Part shown: positions 26,366 through 36,620 of the stretch, piece after piece | Position numbering within the stretch: position 1 is the first letter of the stretch | How the letters are laid out: each line of letters opens with the position of its first letter | DNA from: Acidimicrobiia bacterium | GTDB taxonomy: Bacteria > Actinomycetota > Acidimicrobiia > Acidimicrobiales > Poriferisodalaceae | NCBI GenBank assembly: GCA_022820505.1 | Contig: JAJEFK010000054.1 | Coordinates: 124,001-188,000, forward strand | Length of the DNA stretch: 64,000 bases | Reading direction: 5' to 3' | Position numbers and translations under genes: made by a program | The notes under the pieces: generated by a model | Database searches by the model: none | Told to the model about the DNA's origin: nothing | What the model saw: only the letters and a program-made list of their open reading frames with translations

Positions 26366-27217
26366 ATGAAGATCGGTCTGTTTCAGATCAACATGGGGGC
26401 GCTGGGCGATGCAGCCGGCGCTGAGGGGGCCGGCCGCATCGCCGTGGCCGCCGAGCATGCCGGCTTCGAGTCGGTGTGGACGGGGGAGCACGTGGTGCTG
26501 CCCGACCCGCAGGCGCCGCCGTCGCCGCTGCCGCCGTTGCATCCGATGCTCGACCCCGCCGTCGCGCTCGCGTACGTCGCAGCGCTCACCAGCGAGATCA
26601 AGCTGGGCACCGGCATCATCATTGTTCCCCAGCGCAACCCGCTGGTGCTGGCCAAAGAGCTGGCCAGCGTGGATGTGCTGTCGGGCGGCCGGCTGCTGTT
26701 CGGCGTGGGCGTGGGCTATCTCGGGCCGGAGTTCGAGGCGTTGGGCATCCCGATGGAAGACCGTGCTCGCCGCACCGAGGAGTACATCGAGGCCATGCGC
26801 GCCATCTGGTCAATGGACGCTCCCGCATACGACGGTGAATTCGTGAAGTTCTCGAACGTGCAGGCGCGGCCCCAACCGGTCCAGCAGCCGGGCCCGCCGG
26901 TGGTGATGGGCGGCCACACCGCACCCGCCTACCGCCGATCGGTCACGATGAGCGAGGGCTGGTACGGGTTCGCGCTCGACTACGACGCCACGCAGAAATG
27001 CATCGACGGTCTGTCGGAGGCAGGCGCCCGCTACGACCGGCCCGCCGAGCTCGGCAGGCTGGAGATTACCGTGACGCCGCGCGTGCGGCCGACACCGGAG
27101 ATGGTCGAGCGTTTCGCCGAGATGGGCGTGGATCGGCTGGTGCTGCTGCCCAACGGCCAGACCGTCGACGAAGTCGCCGCCTTCGTCGACCACATCGGCT
27201 CGACGATCCTGAACTGA
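26366..27217 (+). CDS. LLM class F420-dependent-type oxidoreductase (TIGR03619-like)
   Basis: 283 residues, ATG with GGGAG 7 nt upstream. It is a luciferase-like barrel with VWTGEHVVLPDP (about 33-44), IKLGTGIIIVPQRNPLVLAKELASVD (about 78-103), GRLLFGVGVGYLGPEFEALGI and QPGPPVVMGGHTAPAYRR. The pattern resembles the TIGR03619 group, thought to use F420. It is behind another LLM gene on the same strand, with only 49 bp between them. Both are soluble and cytoplasmic. The shared operon suggests related redox steps; what they act on is not readable. Confidence 0.88.
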   Translation: MKIGLFQINMGALGDAAGAEGAGRIAVAAEHAGFESVWTGEHVVLPDPQAPPSPLPPLHPMLDPAVALAYVAALTSEIKLGTGIIIVPQRNPLVLAKELASVDVLSGGRLLFGVGVGYLGPEFEALGIPMEDRARRTEEYIEAMRAIWSMDAPAYDGEFVKFSNVQARPQPVQQPGPPVVMGGHTAPAYRRSVTMSEGWYGFALDYDATQKCIDGLSEAGARYDRPAELGRLEITVTPRVRPTPEMVERFAEMGVDRLVLLPNGQTVDEVAAFVDHIGSTILN

Positions 27218-27259
27218 ACGCTGAACCGAGCCCAGCCGGGGCCGGGCGTGATGGCCGGA

Positions 27260-28504
27260 CTACCGACGCTCCGGAGCGCTCGGGCGGCGGATTGCCTCGC
27301 CGGCAGACACGATGCCCTGGTCTTCGAGCGCATCGATCGCTCCGTCGTCGAGGCCGGCGAGATCGCGCAGCACCTCGCGATTGTGCTGACCCCGGTCACC
27401 GGCAACCGCTCCCGGCGCCACACCGGCATCGGCCGCCCTGAAGCGCCACGGCGACTGCGGAACCGTCATCGGTGCGGCGGCTTCGCCTCCCACGATGTCA
27501 ACGAAAGCGCCGCGCTCGGCTGCCCAGTCGGTTGCGGCGAGTTCAGCCACGGTGCGCACTTCTGCCGCCATCACCGATTTCACGCCGATCGACGCCTCGA
27601 CAGCCTCGGCGCTGTCGAATTGGCTTACCCACTCACCGAAGATGGCCTCGATCTCGTCACGATGCAGCACACGGTCCTCGATGCGCGCGAAACGGGGGTC
27701 TTCGCGCAGGTCCGGCCGGTTCATCGCCGCCGCGATCACCTTGAAGCCGAAGTTGGCAGTCAGGTCGAGCGTCACCGTGACGTGGCGGCCGTTCGACAGC
27801 GCGTACACCGCTGCCCAGTTCTGCCCGCCCTTGAAACCGATCAGCGGATCCTGGCCGGTCAGGTCGGTCGCTGCCTGGTCGTTGCACATGAGCGTGCTCT
27901 CGGCCATGGACACCTCGACGGTCTGGCCGCGCCCGGTCCGCACACGCATGTGAAGCGCCGCCAGAACGGCGCCCAGTGCATGCAGCCCGGTGTAGGTGTC
28001 GGCATGCGACATCGGGTCGTTGCGGTAGGCATCCCCGCCCCGCCGCCGGGAGACCATCTCGGTCACGCCGGCCTCAGCGTGCAGCACCGACGCGAACGCT
28101 CCCCGGCCGCTGCGACTGTTGCCGTGCCCCCAGCCCGAGACCGACGCCACGATGATGCCGGGGTTGATATCGCTGAGCACGTCGTAGCCCAGCCCCAGCT
28201 TGTCGAGCACTCCCGGTCGGTAGTTCTCCAGCACGATGTCGGCCTTGGGGACCATCGACAGCAGCACGTCGCGGCCGGCGGGCTGGGTCAGGTCGAGCGA
28301 GACGCACTCCTTGCCGACGTTGAACTGGGCGAAGTAGGGCGAGAATCCGTCGACGTTGGGAACGATGAACCTGGTGAGGTCGGCATCGGGAGGCTCGATC
28401 TTCACCACGCGGGCGCCCAGATCGGCCAGCAGGCGACCGGTGATCGGCCCCGCCACGGCGCGGGTCAGATCCAGCACGAGCACGTCTTCGAGCGGTCGTT
28501 CCAC
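27260..28504 (-). CDS. CaiB/BaiF family CoA-transferase
   Basis: 414 residues, GTG start, with TATCGT 8 nt upstream. Typical family III opening VLVLDLTRAVAGPITGRLLADLGARVVKIEPP, then IVLENYRPGVLDKLGLGYD (about 85-103). The GxGQxx(D/E)VSM motif reads GRGQTVEVSMAES, with Glu at the usual catalytic acid place, as in CaiB itself. It should move CoA between acyl acceptors without free CoA. It is head-to-tail with an MFS transporter and an enoyl-CoA hydratase on the same strand (67 bp behind the MFS stop), so organic-acid uptake, CoA activation and hydration could be linked; this is inference. Confidence 0.88.
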   Translation of the reverse strand: MERPLEDVLVLDLTRAVAGPITGRLLADLGARVVKIEPPDADLTRFIVPNVDGFSPYFAQFNVGKECVSLDLTQPAGRDVLLSMVPKADIVLENYRPGVLDKLGLGYDVLSDINPGIIVASVSGWGHGNSRSGRGAFASVLHAEAGVTEMVSRRRGGDAYRNDPMSHADTYTGLHALGAVLAALHMRVRTGRGQTVEVSMAESTLMCNDQAATDLTGQDPLIGFKGGQNWAAVYALSNGRHVTVTLDLTANFGFKVIAAAMNRPDLREDPRFARIEDRVLHRDEIEAIFGEWVSQFDSAEAVEASIGVKSVMAAEVRTVAELAATDWAAERGAFVDIVGGEAAAPMTVPQSPWRFRAADAGVAPGAVAGDRGQHNREVLRDLAGLDDGAIDALEDQGIVSAGEAIRRPSAPERR

Positions 28505-28512
28505 GGCGCACG

Positions 28513-28518
28513 ACGATA
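28513..28518 (-). promoter_or_regulatory. -10 box for a leaderless CoA-transferase transcript
   Basis: TATCGT on the minus strand, 8 nt before the GTG at 28504. Confidence 0.5.
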
Positions 28519-28571
28519 GAGCCGGGCAGCGCCCGCTGCCCGCCTTCAGCGCCCGATGGCACTGCCCACTC

Positions 28572-29876
28572 TCAGCGGCCGATGCCGCTGCTCGCCGGCA
28601 CCGGCATCCAGACGCTGGGCGGCGACAGTTGCGAGGGCAGTCGGCGCGCCGGTGCAGCGTCGGGCGGCTCGAGCGGCACTGGGTCGCGGGTCAGTCTCGA
28701 GATGACCAGCGTTCCCGCCAGGGCGAACACTGCCACGGCGGCGATGGGCACGAGCGTCCCGCCGGTCTGCTCGTGCATGGTGAGCATCAGGATCGGGCCC
28801 ACCATGCTGCCGATGCCGTAGCAGAAGAACAGTCGGCCCAGCACCGACCCGATGCCGGCGACGCCGAACAGGTGCGGCGTGACGTCGCCCTGCAGCGCGA
28901 CGAAGCCGCCGTAGCCCACGCCCAGCAACACGGCGAACACCACGATCTGCCAGTAGCGGTCGGATGCGAAGAACCAGATCACATACGCGACCGGCAGCAT
29001 CCCGAACGAGATGGTCAGCAAGCGCACCGATCCGAGGGCCCGGGCGAAGCTGGTCAGCAGCAGGCGCCCGACGATGCTCGCCCCGCCGACGACCGAGAGC
29101 AGCCACGCAGCCGCGCTGGCGCTGATGCCGACCGAGCGGGCGAAGGGGATGATGGCAGCAAGCGAACCGATCACGGGCACCGCGAACAGCGCGGAGCCGA
29201 TCGTCAGCAGCCAGAACGCCTTCGTGCGGCAGACGCGGCGAACGTGCTCGCGCGGATGAGCAGTCGCGACGATCGGCGTGCGCCGCACCAGCACGAAGCA
29301 CACGACGAAGGTGACCGCTCCGATCACGGCGAGCCACCGGAAGGCCTCGCGCCAGCCCAGGTTCTCGATCATGCGCTCAGCCAGCGGTACCAAGAACATG
29401 GTGCCCAGGCCGGGTCCGGTCGCGACCAGCCCTTGAGACACTGCCCGGTGCCGCAGGAACCACGACGCTGCCGTCGCGAACAGGGGCGAGACGAACAGTC
29501 CCGCTCCGAATCCGCAGCCGATGCCGTACACCACGTAGCCGTGCCAGATCTGCGACACCGACGAGGTCAGGACCAGGCCGGCCACGAACATCGCGCCGCC
29601 GACTGCCAGCAGCGGCCGCGGCCCCAGCCGATGCAGCAGCGGGCCCGAGATGATCCCGGTGCTGAAGAACAGGAGCGTGGCGATCCCGATCATCACCGAG
29701 GTGCCGCCTTGACCGGCCCCGAATTCGGCCGACATCGACTCGATGAACGCACCGAATGTGTAGATGGTGCCGAAGGCCACGCCGCACGACAGGCCGGCGC
29801 CGACCGCCACCAGCCAGGCGCGCCACGAGTCGATCAGCTCAGGCTGGCTCGCGAGCGGGGGAGCGGCATCTGCCAC
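28572..29876 (-). CDS. MFS transporter, oxalate/formate-antiporter-like
   Basis: 434 residues with twelve predicted membrane helices and a central charged loop (about 205-225). The opening WRAWLVAVGAGLSCGVAFGTIYTFGAF is typical of monocarboxylate/OFA-type MFS carriers (TC 2.A.1.11), which exchange small organic acids. The GPLLHRLGPRPLLAVGG loop matches the MFS TM2-3 motif. GTG start 11 bp behind the enoyl-CoA hydratase stop, so it is co-transcribed with it. The transported acid is unknown; a substrate that becomes a CoA ester fits the neighbours. Confidence 0.85.
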   Translation of the reverse strand: MADAAPPLASQPELIDSWRAWLVAVGAGLSCGVAFGTIYTFGAFIESMSAEFGAGQGGTSVMIGIATLLFFSTGIISGPLLHRLGPRPLLAVGGAMFVAGLVLTSSVSQIWHGYVVYGIGCGFGAGLFVSPLFATAASWFLRHRAVSQGLVATGPGLGTMFLVPLAERMIENLGWREAFRWLAVIGAVTFVVCFVLVRRTPIVATAHPREHVRRVCRTKAFWLLTIGSALFAVPVIGSLAAIIPFARSVGISASAAAWLLSVVGGASIVGRLLLTSFARALGSVRLLTISFGMLPVAYVIWFFASDRYWQIVVFAVLLGVGYGGFVALQGDVTPHLFGVAGIGSVLGRLFFCYGIGSMVGPILMLTMHEQTGGTLVPIAAVAVFALAGTLVISRLTRDPVPLEPPDAAPARRLPSQLSPPSVWMPVPASSGIGR

Positions 29877-29887
29877 AGGAGTGGGCT

Positions 29888-30787
29888 TCAGTTGTCTGTG
29901 CTGTCGCCGTCAGCGGAGCCGCCGGTGTTGATGCCGGCGACGAGGTCGCCGACCCGCATCTCGCCATCGCGCGTCTGGCCGCCCAGTTCAATGAACTGCT
30001 CCATGGCTGGCTGCGCCTCCGGCGTGCGCAGAAGCCGCTGGAAGAGGTACCGCTCCTCGAACATGCCGTCCCTGAGGGGAAGTTCGTCGGCTGCATTGAC
30101 GGCTTGCTTGGCCAGCGCGACGGCTTGGGGCGGGAACTTCGCGATGCGGTACGCCAGCTCGGTGACGAACGGCCGCAGCTCGTCGGCGGGCAGTGCCCGG
30201 TTCAGGTAGCCCCACTGTTCAGCCGTGCGGGCATCGACGTCGACGCCGCCGAGGATCACCTCCATGGCGCGGCCGCGCCCGACCAGGCGGGGGAGCCGCT
30301 GCGTGCCGGTGCCGCCGGGAAGGATGCCGATCGGCACCTCCATCTGGTTGATGACCGTGCGGTCGAGCGCGCCGAAGCGCATGTCGCACGACATCGACAG
30401 CTCGCTGCCGCCGCCGCCGACTCGCCCGCCGATCTCGACGATGGTGGCCTTGGGCATCGTGCGGTACGTCTCGCACATGGCGTGGAACCCGACGTGTTCT
30501 GTGGGTCGCTCGGCGGGACCATCGGTGGGGTAGCCCAGGATCGCCGTCACGTCGAAGTGGGCGATGAAGAAATCCGGGTTGTCGCTGCGGAGCACCACCA
30601 CCCGCACCGAGTCGTCATCGGCGACGTGAACGCTGAACTTCGCGAGCTCGCGGAACAGCGCCGGCGTCATCACGTTGATCGGCGGAGCGTCGATGGTGGC
30701 GAACACGACACCCGCGTCGCGCTCGATGTGCAGCAGCTCGAAGTCGCCGTCGGTCATAGCGGTGGATTTCTCAGCAGGGGGGCTCAT
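29888..30787 (-). CDS. Enoyl-CoA hydratase/isomerase family protein
   Basis: 299 residues from the ATG at 30787; the frame opens at 30844 but a CACGCT box stands 7 nt before 30787 and no coding signal precedes it. It has a crotonase fold. The oxyanion loop and first catalytic Glu are in GGGGSELSMSCDM, and the second Glu is in QMEVPIGILPGGTGTQRL, so both acids of a true hydratase are present. The C-terminal 40 residues, including a Gly/Ser/Asp tail, are longer than usual. It leads a unit with the OFA-like transporter. It probably hydrates a 2-enoyl-CoA; substrate chain unknown. Confidence 0.87.
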   Translation of the reverse strand: MSPPAEKSTAMTDGDFELLHIERDAGVVFATIDAPPINVMTPALFRELAKFSVHVADDDSVRVVVLRSDNPDFFIAHFDVTAILGYPTDGPAERPTEHVGFHAMCETYRTMPKATIVEIGGRVGGGGSELSMSCDMRFGALDRTVINQMEVPIGILPGGTGTQRLPRLVGRGRAMEVILGGVDVDARTAEQWGYLNRALPADELRPFVTELAYRIAKFPPQAVALAKQAVNAADELPLRDGMFEERYLFQRLLRTPEAQPAMEQFIELGGQTRDGEMRVGDLVAGINTGGSADGDSTDN

Positions 30788-30860
30788 GGGTCGCAGCGTG
30801 CCACATGCGTGCGACACGATGGCGTGCTCGCCTCCGCTCGGCACACGACGGCTTGAAGGC

Positions 30861-30890
30861 TTGACACGAACTGATGTTCGGAACTACATT
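30861..30890 (+). promoter_or_regulatory. recA promoter (-35 TTGACA, -10 TACATT)
   Basis: A perfect TTGACA at 30861-30866 and TACATT at 30885-30890, 18 bp apart. The LexA-type box lies in the spacer, so repressor binding would block RNA polymerase. The transcript would have a leader of about 110 nt before the recA start, with GAGGAGG just before the ATG. The 219 bp between the hydratase and recA hold no gene. Confidence 0.8.
30867..30880 (+). promoter_or_regulatory. LexA (SOS) box of recA
   Basis: CGAAC-TGAT-GTTCG is an exact match to the Gram-positive/actinobacterial SOS consensus (CGAAC-N4-GTTCG). It sits between the -35 and -10 elements, the expected place for repression by LexA and induction after DNA damage. 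No second copy was seen elsewhere in the window. Confidence 0.85.
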
Positions 30891-31006
30891 CCTGTCATTA
30901 CCGCACGGCCGAAATTCACCCGTGAGTTGTCACACCCCGCTTCTACGGTGCCCCAAGACGGCATCGCACATCGGGTGCGGCCGAACGGGAGTCCGAGGAG
31001 GACGAC

Positions 31007-32092
<1,086 letters not shown>

Positions 32093-32183
32093 CGCCCCCG
32101 ATCTGCTCGATACAGGTGCCACAGCGGGCGGCCCATGGGCCATCCTGACGAACCGGCACCGCACGGCGGTGTTGTCGTAGCCT

Positions 32184-32237
32184 GATCCGGTCGTAGGCGA
32201 GCGGGGCGATCCGGTTTCGGATCAGAAGCCTCGGATC
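32184..32237. repeat. Four GATCCG/CGGATC half-sites ahead of the monooxygenase
   Basis: GATCCG occurs at 32184-32189 and 32208-32213, and its reverse complement CGGATC at 32218-32223 and 32232-32237. The inner two form a perfect 6-bp palindrome with a 4-nt centre (GTTT). They lie after a TAGCCT -10-like box (32178-32183) and before the GTG of the monooxygenase. This looks like an operator for a dimeric repressor, or a leader hairpin. Confidence 0.45.
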
Positions 32238-32249
32238 GGGGAGAGTCAG

Positions 32250-34052
32250 GTGGCGCAGCAGACCGGGAATCAGAAGGTCGAAGAAAAGAAGACCGACAAG
32301 CCGCAGAACGTCTTCAACTTCGACTATTCCCGCGACGTTGACGGCCGCCCGCCGCAGTCGTACTACGACGACATCAAGCAGCGGTTCGCTGAAGAACGCG
32401 ATCTGCGGCTGAGCTACCGGCCTCCGGGCACGCAGATCTACACGTCAGAGTTCGTCGGCGAATTCGCCCGCTACGAGGAAGACCCGTATGCGAGCGAGCG
32501 CATCGAGCGCCCGCCCATCAACGACGAGGTCGAGGTGCTGTTCATCGGGGGCGGGTTCTCGGCGCTGCTGACCTCAGCTCGGCTGCGTCAGAAGGGCGTC
32601 GAGAGCATCCGCATCGTCGAGCGCGGCGCCGATGTGGGCGGCACGTGGTACTGGAACCGGTACCCGGGGGTGGCCTGCGACGTCGTCTCCTACGACTACC
32701 TGCCCTTGCTGGACGAGACCGGCTACGTGCCGTCGCGGCACTACGCCACCGGCGACGAGATCTACGAGTACTGCCGGCTGATCGCCCGCAAGTACGACCT
32801 CTACGACCTGGCGATGTTCCAGACCACCGTGACGTCGACCGTCTGGGACGGCGAGGCGGAGCTGTGGCGCATCGGCACCGACCGTGGCGATGAGATCAGC
32901 GCACAGTTCGTCATCTGCGCGAACGGGACTCTTGCCAAGCCGAAGCTGGCCGTCATCGAGGGCATGGAGCGCTTCGCCGGGCACTCCTTCCACACGTCGC
33001 GGTGGGACTACGACTACACCGGCGCCGACCTCGAGAACCTCGGCGACAAGCGGGTGGGCATCATCGGCACCGGCGCAACTGCGGTGCAGGCCATCCCGCA
33101 GCTCGGCGAGATGGCCAAGGAGCTCTACGTCTTCCAGCGGACGCCGTCCTCGATCGACATCCGCGACGACTGGCAGACCGACGCCGAGTGGGCGGCGAAG
33201 CTGAAGCCGGGCTGGCAGGCGCGCCGGCGCGAGCGAGCCATGGCCGGGCCTCGCCTCAGCGACGAGCAGAAGGCGCGCCGCGCGGCAATGTCACGCGAGG
33301 AGAAGATCCGCCGCCAGGAGAACGCCAACATCGACGCCATGATGCGCATCCACCGGCGCATCGACGAGGTCGTGGAAGACCCCGCAACGGCCGAGGCACT
33401 CAAGCCCTGGTACATGCTGATGTGCAAGCGGCCGTGCTTCCACAACGACTACCTGCCCACGTTCAACCGGCCGAATGTGCACCTGGTCGATACCCAGGGC
33501 AAGGGCATCACCCAGATCACCGAGCAGGGCCCGCTCTTCGACGGCACCCAGTACGAGCTCGACCTGCTGATCTACGCCACCGGGTTCGAGGTGCAGAAGA
33601 CCGGCATCTACAACCGCATCGTCGGCGAGAACGACCTGGAACTGACCGACAAGTACGCAGACGGCATCCGCACGCTGCTGGGCATCCACACCGCCGGCTA
33701 CCCGAACCTGTTCATCATGGGGGGCTACCAGGCGTTCTTCGCGTTCAACCTGACCGACGTGCTCAACAGCCAGGGCGAGCACATCTCCGAGTGCATCGAC
33801 TTCGTCCGCCGGGGCGGCCTGCAGACCATGGACTGCCTGCCCGAAGCCGAGGAATGGTGGGTGCAGCAGGTCATCGCCAACCGCGGCAAGACCACCCGCA
33901 ACCGCGACTGCACCCCCGGCTACTACAACTTCGAAGGCGCCGAGAACCGCCGGCAAGACGGCAACTTCAACGGCAACATCAAGCAGTACTTGGGCTTCAT
34001 GGCCCACGCCCGCGAGAACATGTCGGAGAACTTCGCTTTCACGCAGCGCTGA
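32250..34052 (+). CDS. Flavin-binding Baeyer-Villiger-type monooxygenase
   Basis: 600 residues. The FAD-binding GxGxxG-like loop is FIGGGFSALLTSARL (98-112), followed by GGTWYWNRYPGVACD (130-144), the hallmark of type I BVMOs. The BVMO fingerprint FxGxxxHxxxW[PD] is intact as FAGHSFHTSRWD (242-253). The NADPH loop is GIIGTGATAVQ (270-280), and ATGFE near 445 ends the FAD domain. A ~90-residue N-terminal extension, rich in Lys/Glu/Gln at its start, is like that of PAMO/CHMO relatives of larger size. It oxidises a ketone to an ester or lactone with NADPH and O2. It sits where recX would be, between recA and miaB. GGAGAG is 6 nt before the GTG. Confidence 0.9.
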   Translation: MAQQTGNQKVEEKKTDKPQNVFNFDYSRDVDGRPPQSYYDDIKQRFAEERDLRLSYRPPGTQIYTSEFVGEFARYEEDPYASERIERPPINDEVEVLFIGGGFSALLTSARLRQKGVESIRIVERGADVGGTWYWNRYPGVACDVVSYDYLPLLDETGYVPSRHYATGDEIYEYCRLIARKYDLYDLAMFQTTVTSTVWDGEAELWRIGTDRGDEISAQFVICANGTLAKPKLAVIEGMERFAGHSFHTSRWDYDYTGADLENLGDKRVGIIGTGATAVQAIPQLGEMAKELYVFQRTPSSIDIRDDWQTDAEWAAKLKPGWQARRRERAMAGPRLSDEQKARRAAMSREEKIRRQENANIDAMMRIHRRIDEVVEDPATAEALKPWYMLMCKRPCFHNDYLPTFNRPNVHLVDTQGKGITQITEQGPLFDGTQYELDLLIYATGFEVQKTGIYNRIVGENDLELTDKYADGIRTLLGIHTAGYPNLFIMGGYQAFFAFNLTDVLNSQGEHISECIDFVRRGGLQTMDCLPEAEEWWVQQVIANRGKTTRNRDCTPGYYNFEGAENRRQDGNFNGNIKQYLGFMAHARENMSENFAFTQR

Positions 34053-34105
34053 CCGCGGCCTGATCTGACTGAGTTCAACCTGCCTTCCGCCTTTGGGCGC
34101 GCCCC

Positions 34106-34111
34106 TAGCCT
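34106..34111 (+). promoter_or_regulatory. -10 box for a leaderless miaB transcript
   Basis: TAGCCT, 7 nt before the GTG at 34119. Confidence 0.5.
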
Positions 34112-34118
34112 TGACGCC

Positions 34119-35615
34119 GTGACTGCGGGCGAGCGAGCGGGCGAGAACGGGAGCCGGCGCAGCTACTTCGTGCGCACCTACGGGTGCCAGATGAACGAGC
34201 ACGACTCCGAGCGGATCGCTGGCCTGCTGGAAGCCGACGATCTCGTGGCCGCACCCACGATGGCCGACGCCGACGTCATCGTGCTCAACACGTGCTGCAT
34301 CCGCGAGAACGCCGACAACAAGCTCTACGGGCAACTCGGACACCTCAAGCGCCTCAAAGAGGAGCGGCCCGAGGTGCAGATCGCTGTCGCCGGCTGCCTC
34401 GCGCAGAAGGATCAGGATCTCGTGCGCCAGCGAGCGCCTCACGTGGATGTGGTGTTCGGCACGCACAACGTGGCCCGTGCTGCCGACCTGCTGAGCGAGG
34501 CCCGCGTCTCAGGCCCGGTGACGGAGATCCTGGCTGAATCCGACGAGTTCCCCTCCGCGCTGCCGGTGCGACGAGATGCCCAGCACGCTGCATGGGTCAC
34601 AATCCAGATCGGCTGCGACAACACCTGCGCGTTCTGCATCGTGCCGTCGGTGCGGGGCCGGGAGATCTCCCGGCCGTTCGGCGAGCTCATCGACGAGGTG
34701 GGCCGCCTGGCAGCGGACGGCGTCAGCGAGGTGACGCTGCTGGGGCAGAACGTCAACAGCTACGGCCGCGACGTGACCCTGGCACTCCGCCGCGCAAACG
34801 GTGCGTCTGGCTCGGACGGCCCAGCCGATGCGTCATGGCGAGCCGGCGAGGCCTGGGCGAGTGGGCGGCGCACTGCTCGCCCGCTGTTCGGCGATCTGCT
34901 GCGGGCGGTCGGTGCGGTCGACGGCATTGAGCGGGTGCGATTCACCAGCCCGCACCCGAAGGACCTGCGGGCCGACGTCATCGCAGCCATGGCCGAGACG
35001 CCCGCGGTGTGCGAGCACCTGCACCTGCCGCTGCAGTCCGGCAGCGACGAAGTGCTGAGGGCAATGCATCGCGGCTATAGCGCCCAGCGCTACCTGGAGC
35101 GGCTGGAGGCCGCCCGCGCCGCCGTTGACGACCTCGCAGTCAGCACCGACATCATCGTGGGCTTTCCCGGCGAGTCCGAGCGCGACTTCGCTGACACGCT
35201 CGAACTAGCTGCGGCAGCCGGTTTCGACAGTGCATTCACGTTCGTCTTCTCGCCGCGGCCGGGCACCGAAGCCGCAGAGATGGTTGACCGGTTCGTGGCC
35301 CCCGAGGTATCTGCTGACCGCATGGAACGGCTGCGAGCCGTGATCGAGCGCTCTGCACGCCGGGGCAACGAATCCCGGGTGGGTCGTGTCGAAGAGCTGC
35401 TAGTGGAGGGACCGTCGAAGCGAGATCCGGGCACGCTTACCGGTCGCACGCGCCAGAACCGTCTCGTCCACTTCGCGTCGGCCGAGCCGCTGCGTACCGG
35501 CACCTATGCGCGGGTGCGGGTGACCGGCGCCGCCACGTTCCACCTCAGCGGCGAGCTCATCGAGGTCATCGCCCCAGCGCGACATCGCACCCGCATCCCG
35601 GTTGCCGCCCGCTGA
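34119..35615 (+). CDS. miaB: tRNA-2-methylthio-N6-dimethylallyladenosine synthase MiaB
   Basis: 498 residues. It adds the 2-methylthio group to i6A37 of tRNAs, using two 4Fe-4S clusters. The N-terminal UPF0004 domain carries C23, C59 and C93; the radical-SAM cluster is C166-x3-C170-x2-C173 (CDNTCAFC). The C-terminal TRAM domain spans about 430-498. A ~30-residue Gly/Ser/Ala/Arg-rich stretch at 223-256, between NVNSYGRD and PLFGDLL, is longer than usual. miaA, which makes the substrate i6A37, starts 13 bp after the miaB stop, so the two sequential enzymes form one operon. Confidence 0.96.
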   Translation: MTAGERAGENGSRRSYFVRTYGCQMNEHDSERIAGLLEADDLVAAPTMADADVIVLNTCCIRENADNKLYGQLGHLKRLKEERPEVQIAVAGCLAQKDQDLVRQRAPHVDVVFGTHNVARAADLLSEARVSGPVTEILAESDEFPSALPVRRDAQHAAWVTIQIGCDNTCAFCIVPSVRGREISRPFGELIDEVGRLAADGVSEVTLLGQNVNSYGRDVTLALRRANGASGSDGPADASWRAGEAWASGRRTARPLFGDLLRAVGAVDGIERVRFTSPHPKDLRADVIAAMAETPAVCEHLHLPLQSGSDEVLRAMHRGYSAQRYLERLEAARAAVDDLAVSTDIIVGFPGESERDFADTLELAAAAGFDSAFTFVFSPRPGTEAAEMVDRFVAPEVSADRMERLRAVIERSARRGNESRVGRVEELLVEGPSKRDPGTLTGRTRQNRLVHFASAEPLRTGTYARVRVTGAATFHLSGELIEVIAPARHRTRIPVAAR

Positions 35616-35628
35616 GAGGCGGGACGCC

Positions 35629-36579
35629 ATGGGTGGTGACGGCGGCCATGGGCCCGTGGTCATCGTGGGCCCGACGGCGTCGGGCAAGTCGGCGCTCGCG
35701 CTGGAGTTGGCCAGGCGTGCCCGCGCCGGGCCGGACATCGCGGGTACGACGGAATTGGTGTCGGTCGATTCGATGCAGGTGTACCGGGGCATGGACATCG
35801 GCACCGCCAAGCCCACGGCCGCCGAACAGGCTGACGTGCCGCACCACCTCATCGACTTGGTCGATCCCGCAGAGCGGTTCACCGTGGTCGACTACGCCAC
35901 TGCGTTCGAAGCTGCGATGTCCGACATCGCAGACCGCGGCGCGGTCCCATTGCTGGTCGGTGGCACCGGCCTGTACCTGCGCGCCGTCATAGACGGTCTC
36001 ACGCCGCCCCCGGAGTTCGCCGACATCGCCGCCGAACTTGAGGCCGCGGTAGGTGCCGAAGGTGAACCCGAGGGAACCGTCGCTCTGCACCGTCGGCTGG
36101 CGGAGTTGGACCCGCTGGCCGCTTCGCGTATGGAGCCGACGAATCTACGCCGAATCGTCCGGGCGCTGTCGGTGTGCTTGGGCAGCGGCCGGCCGTTCTC
36201 GTCGTTCGGGCCGGGGCTGCAGAGCTATCCCGAGGTCCCGTTCCGGATCGTGGGCATCGATCTAGGCCGGGAGGCGCTGGACGAGCTCATCAGCGACAGG
36301 TACCGGCAGCAGATGGAGCAGGGCTTCCTTGAGGAAGTGCGCTGGCTTGCCGCTCAGCCGCTGTCGCGCACGGCCGCGCAAGCTCTCGGCTACAAGGAGT
36401 TGCGAGCGCACCTGGCAGGGGAATGCACTCTGGAAGAGGCGCTCGACGTTGCCATCGCACGCACCCGGCGATTCGCCCGCCGCCAGCAGCGCTGGTTCGC
36501 CCGAGACCCCAGGATCATGTGGATCCCGTACGGAAGCCCTGCGGAGATGGCCGACCGCGTAGACCAGCTTGATACCTGA
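35629..36579 (+). CDS. miaA: tRNA dimethylallyltransferase MiaA
   Basis: 316 residues from the ATG at 35629; a TTG at 35602 within miaB is less likely. The P-loop is IVGPTASGKSALA near residue 12. DSMQVYRGMDIGTAKPT (about 45-61), HHLIDLVDP (about 71-79) and LLVGGTGLYLRAVIDGL (about 108-124) are the family's substrate- and tRNA-contact motifs. The C-terminal part has RTRRFARRQQRWFARDPRI, the helix that grips the tRNA. It transfers dimethylallyl to A37 of UNN-reading tRNAs. It is co-transcribed with miaB and converges with dapC across about 40 bp. Confidence 0.96.
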   Translation: MGGDGGHGPVVIVGPTASGKSALALELARRARAGPDIAGTTELVSVDSMQVYRGMDIGTAKPTAAEQADVPHHLIDLVDPAERFTVVDYATAFEAAMSDIADRGAVPLLVGGTGLYLRAVIDGLTPPPEFADIAAELEAAVGAEGEPEGTVALHRRLAELDPLAASRMEPTNLRRIVRALSVCLGSGRPFSSFGPGLQSYPEVPFRIVGIDLGREALDELISDRYRQQMEQGFLEEVRWLAAQPLSRTAAQALGYKELRAHLAGECTLEEALDVAIARTRRFARRQQRWFARDPRIMWIPYGSPAEMADRVDQLDT

Positions 36580-36620
36580 CAGCTCTCGGCCCGCCGAAGC
36601 CTCAAGTATTGATCGAAGGT

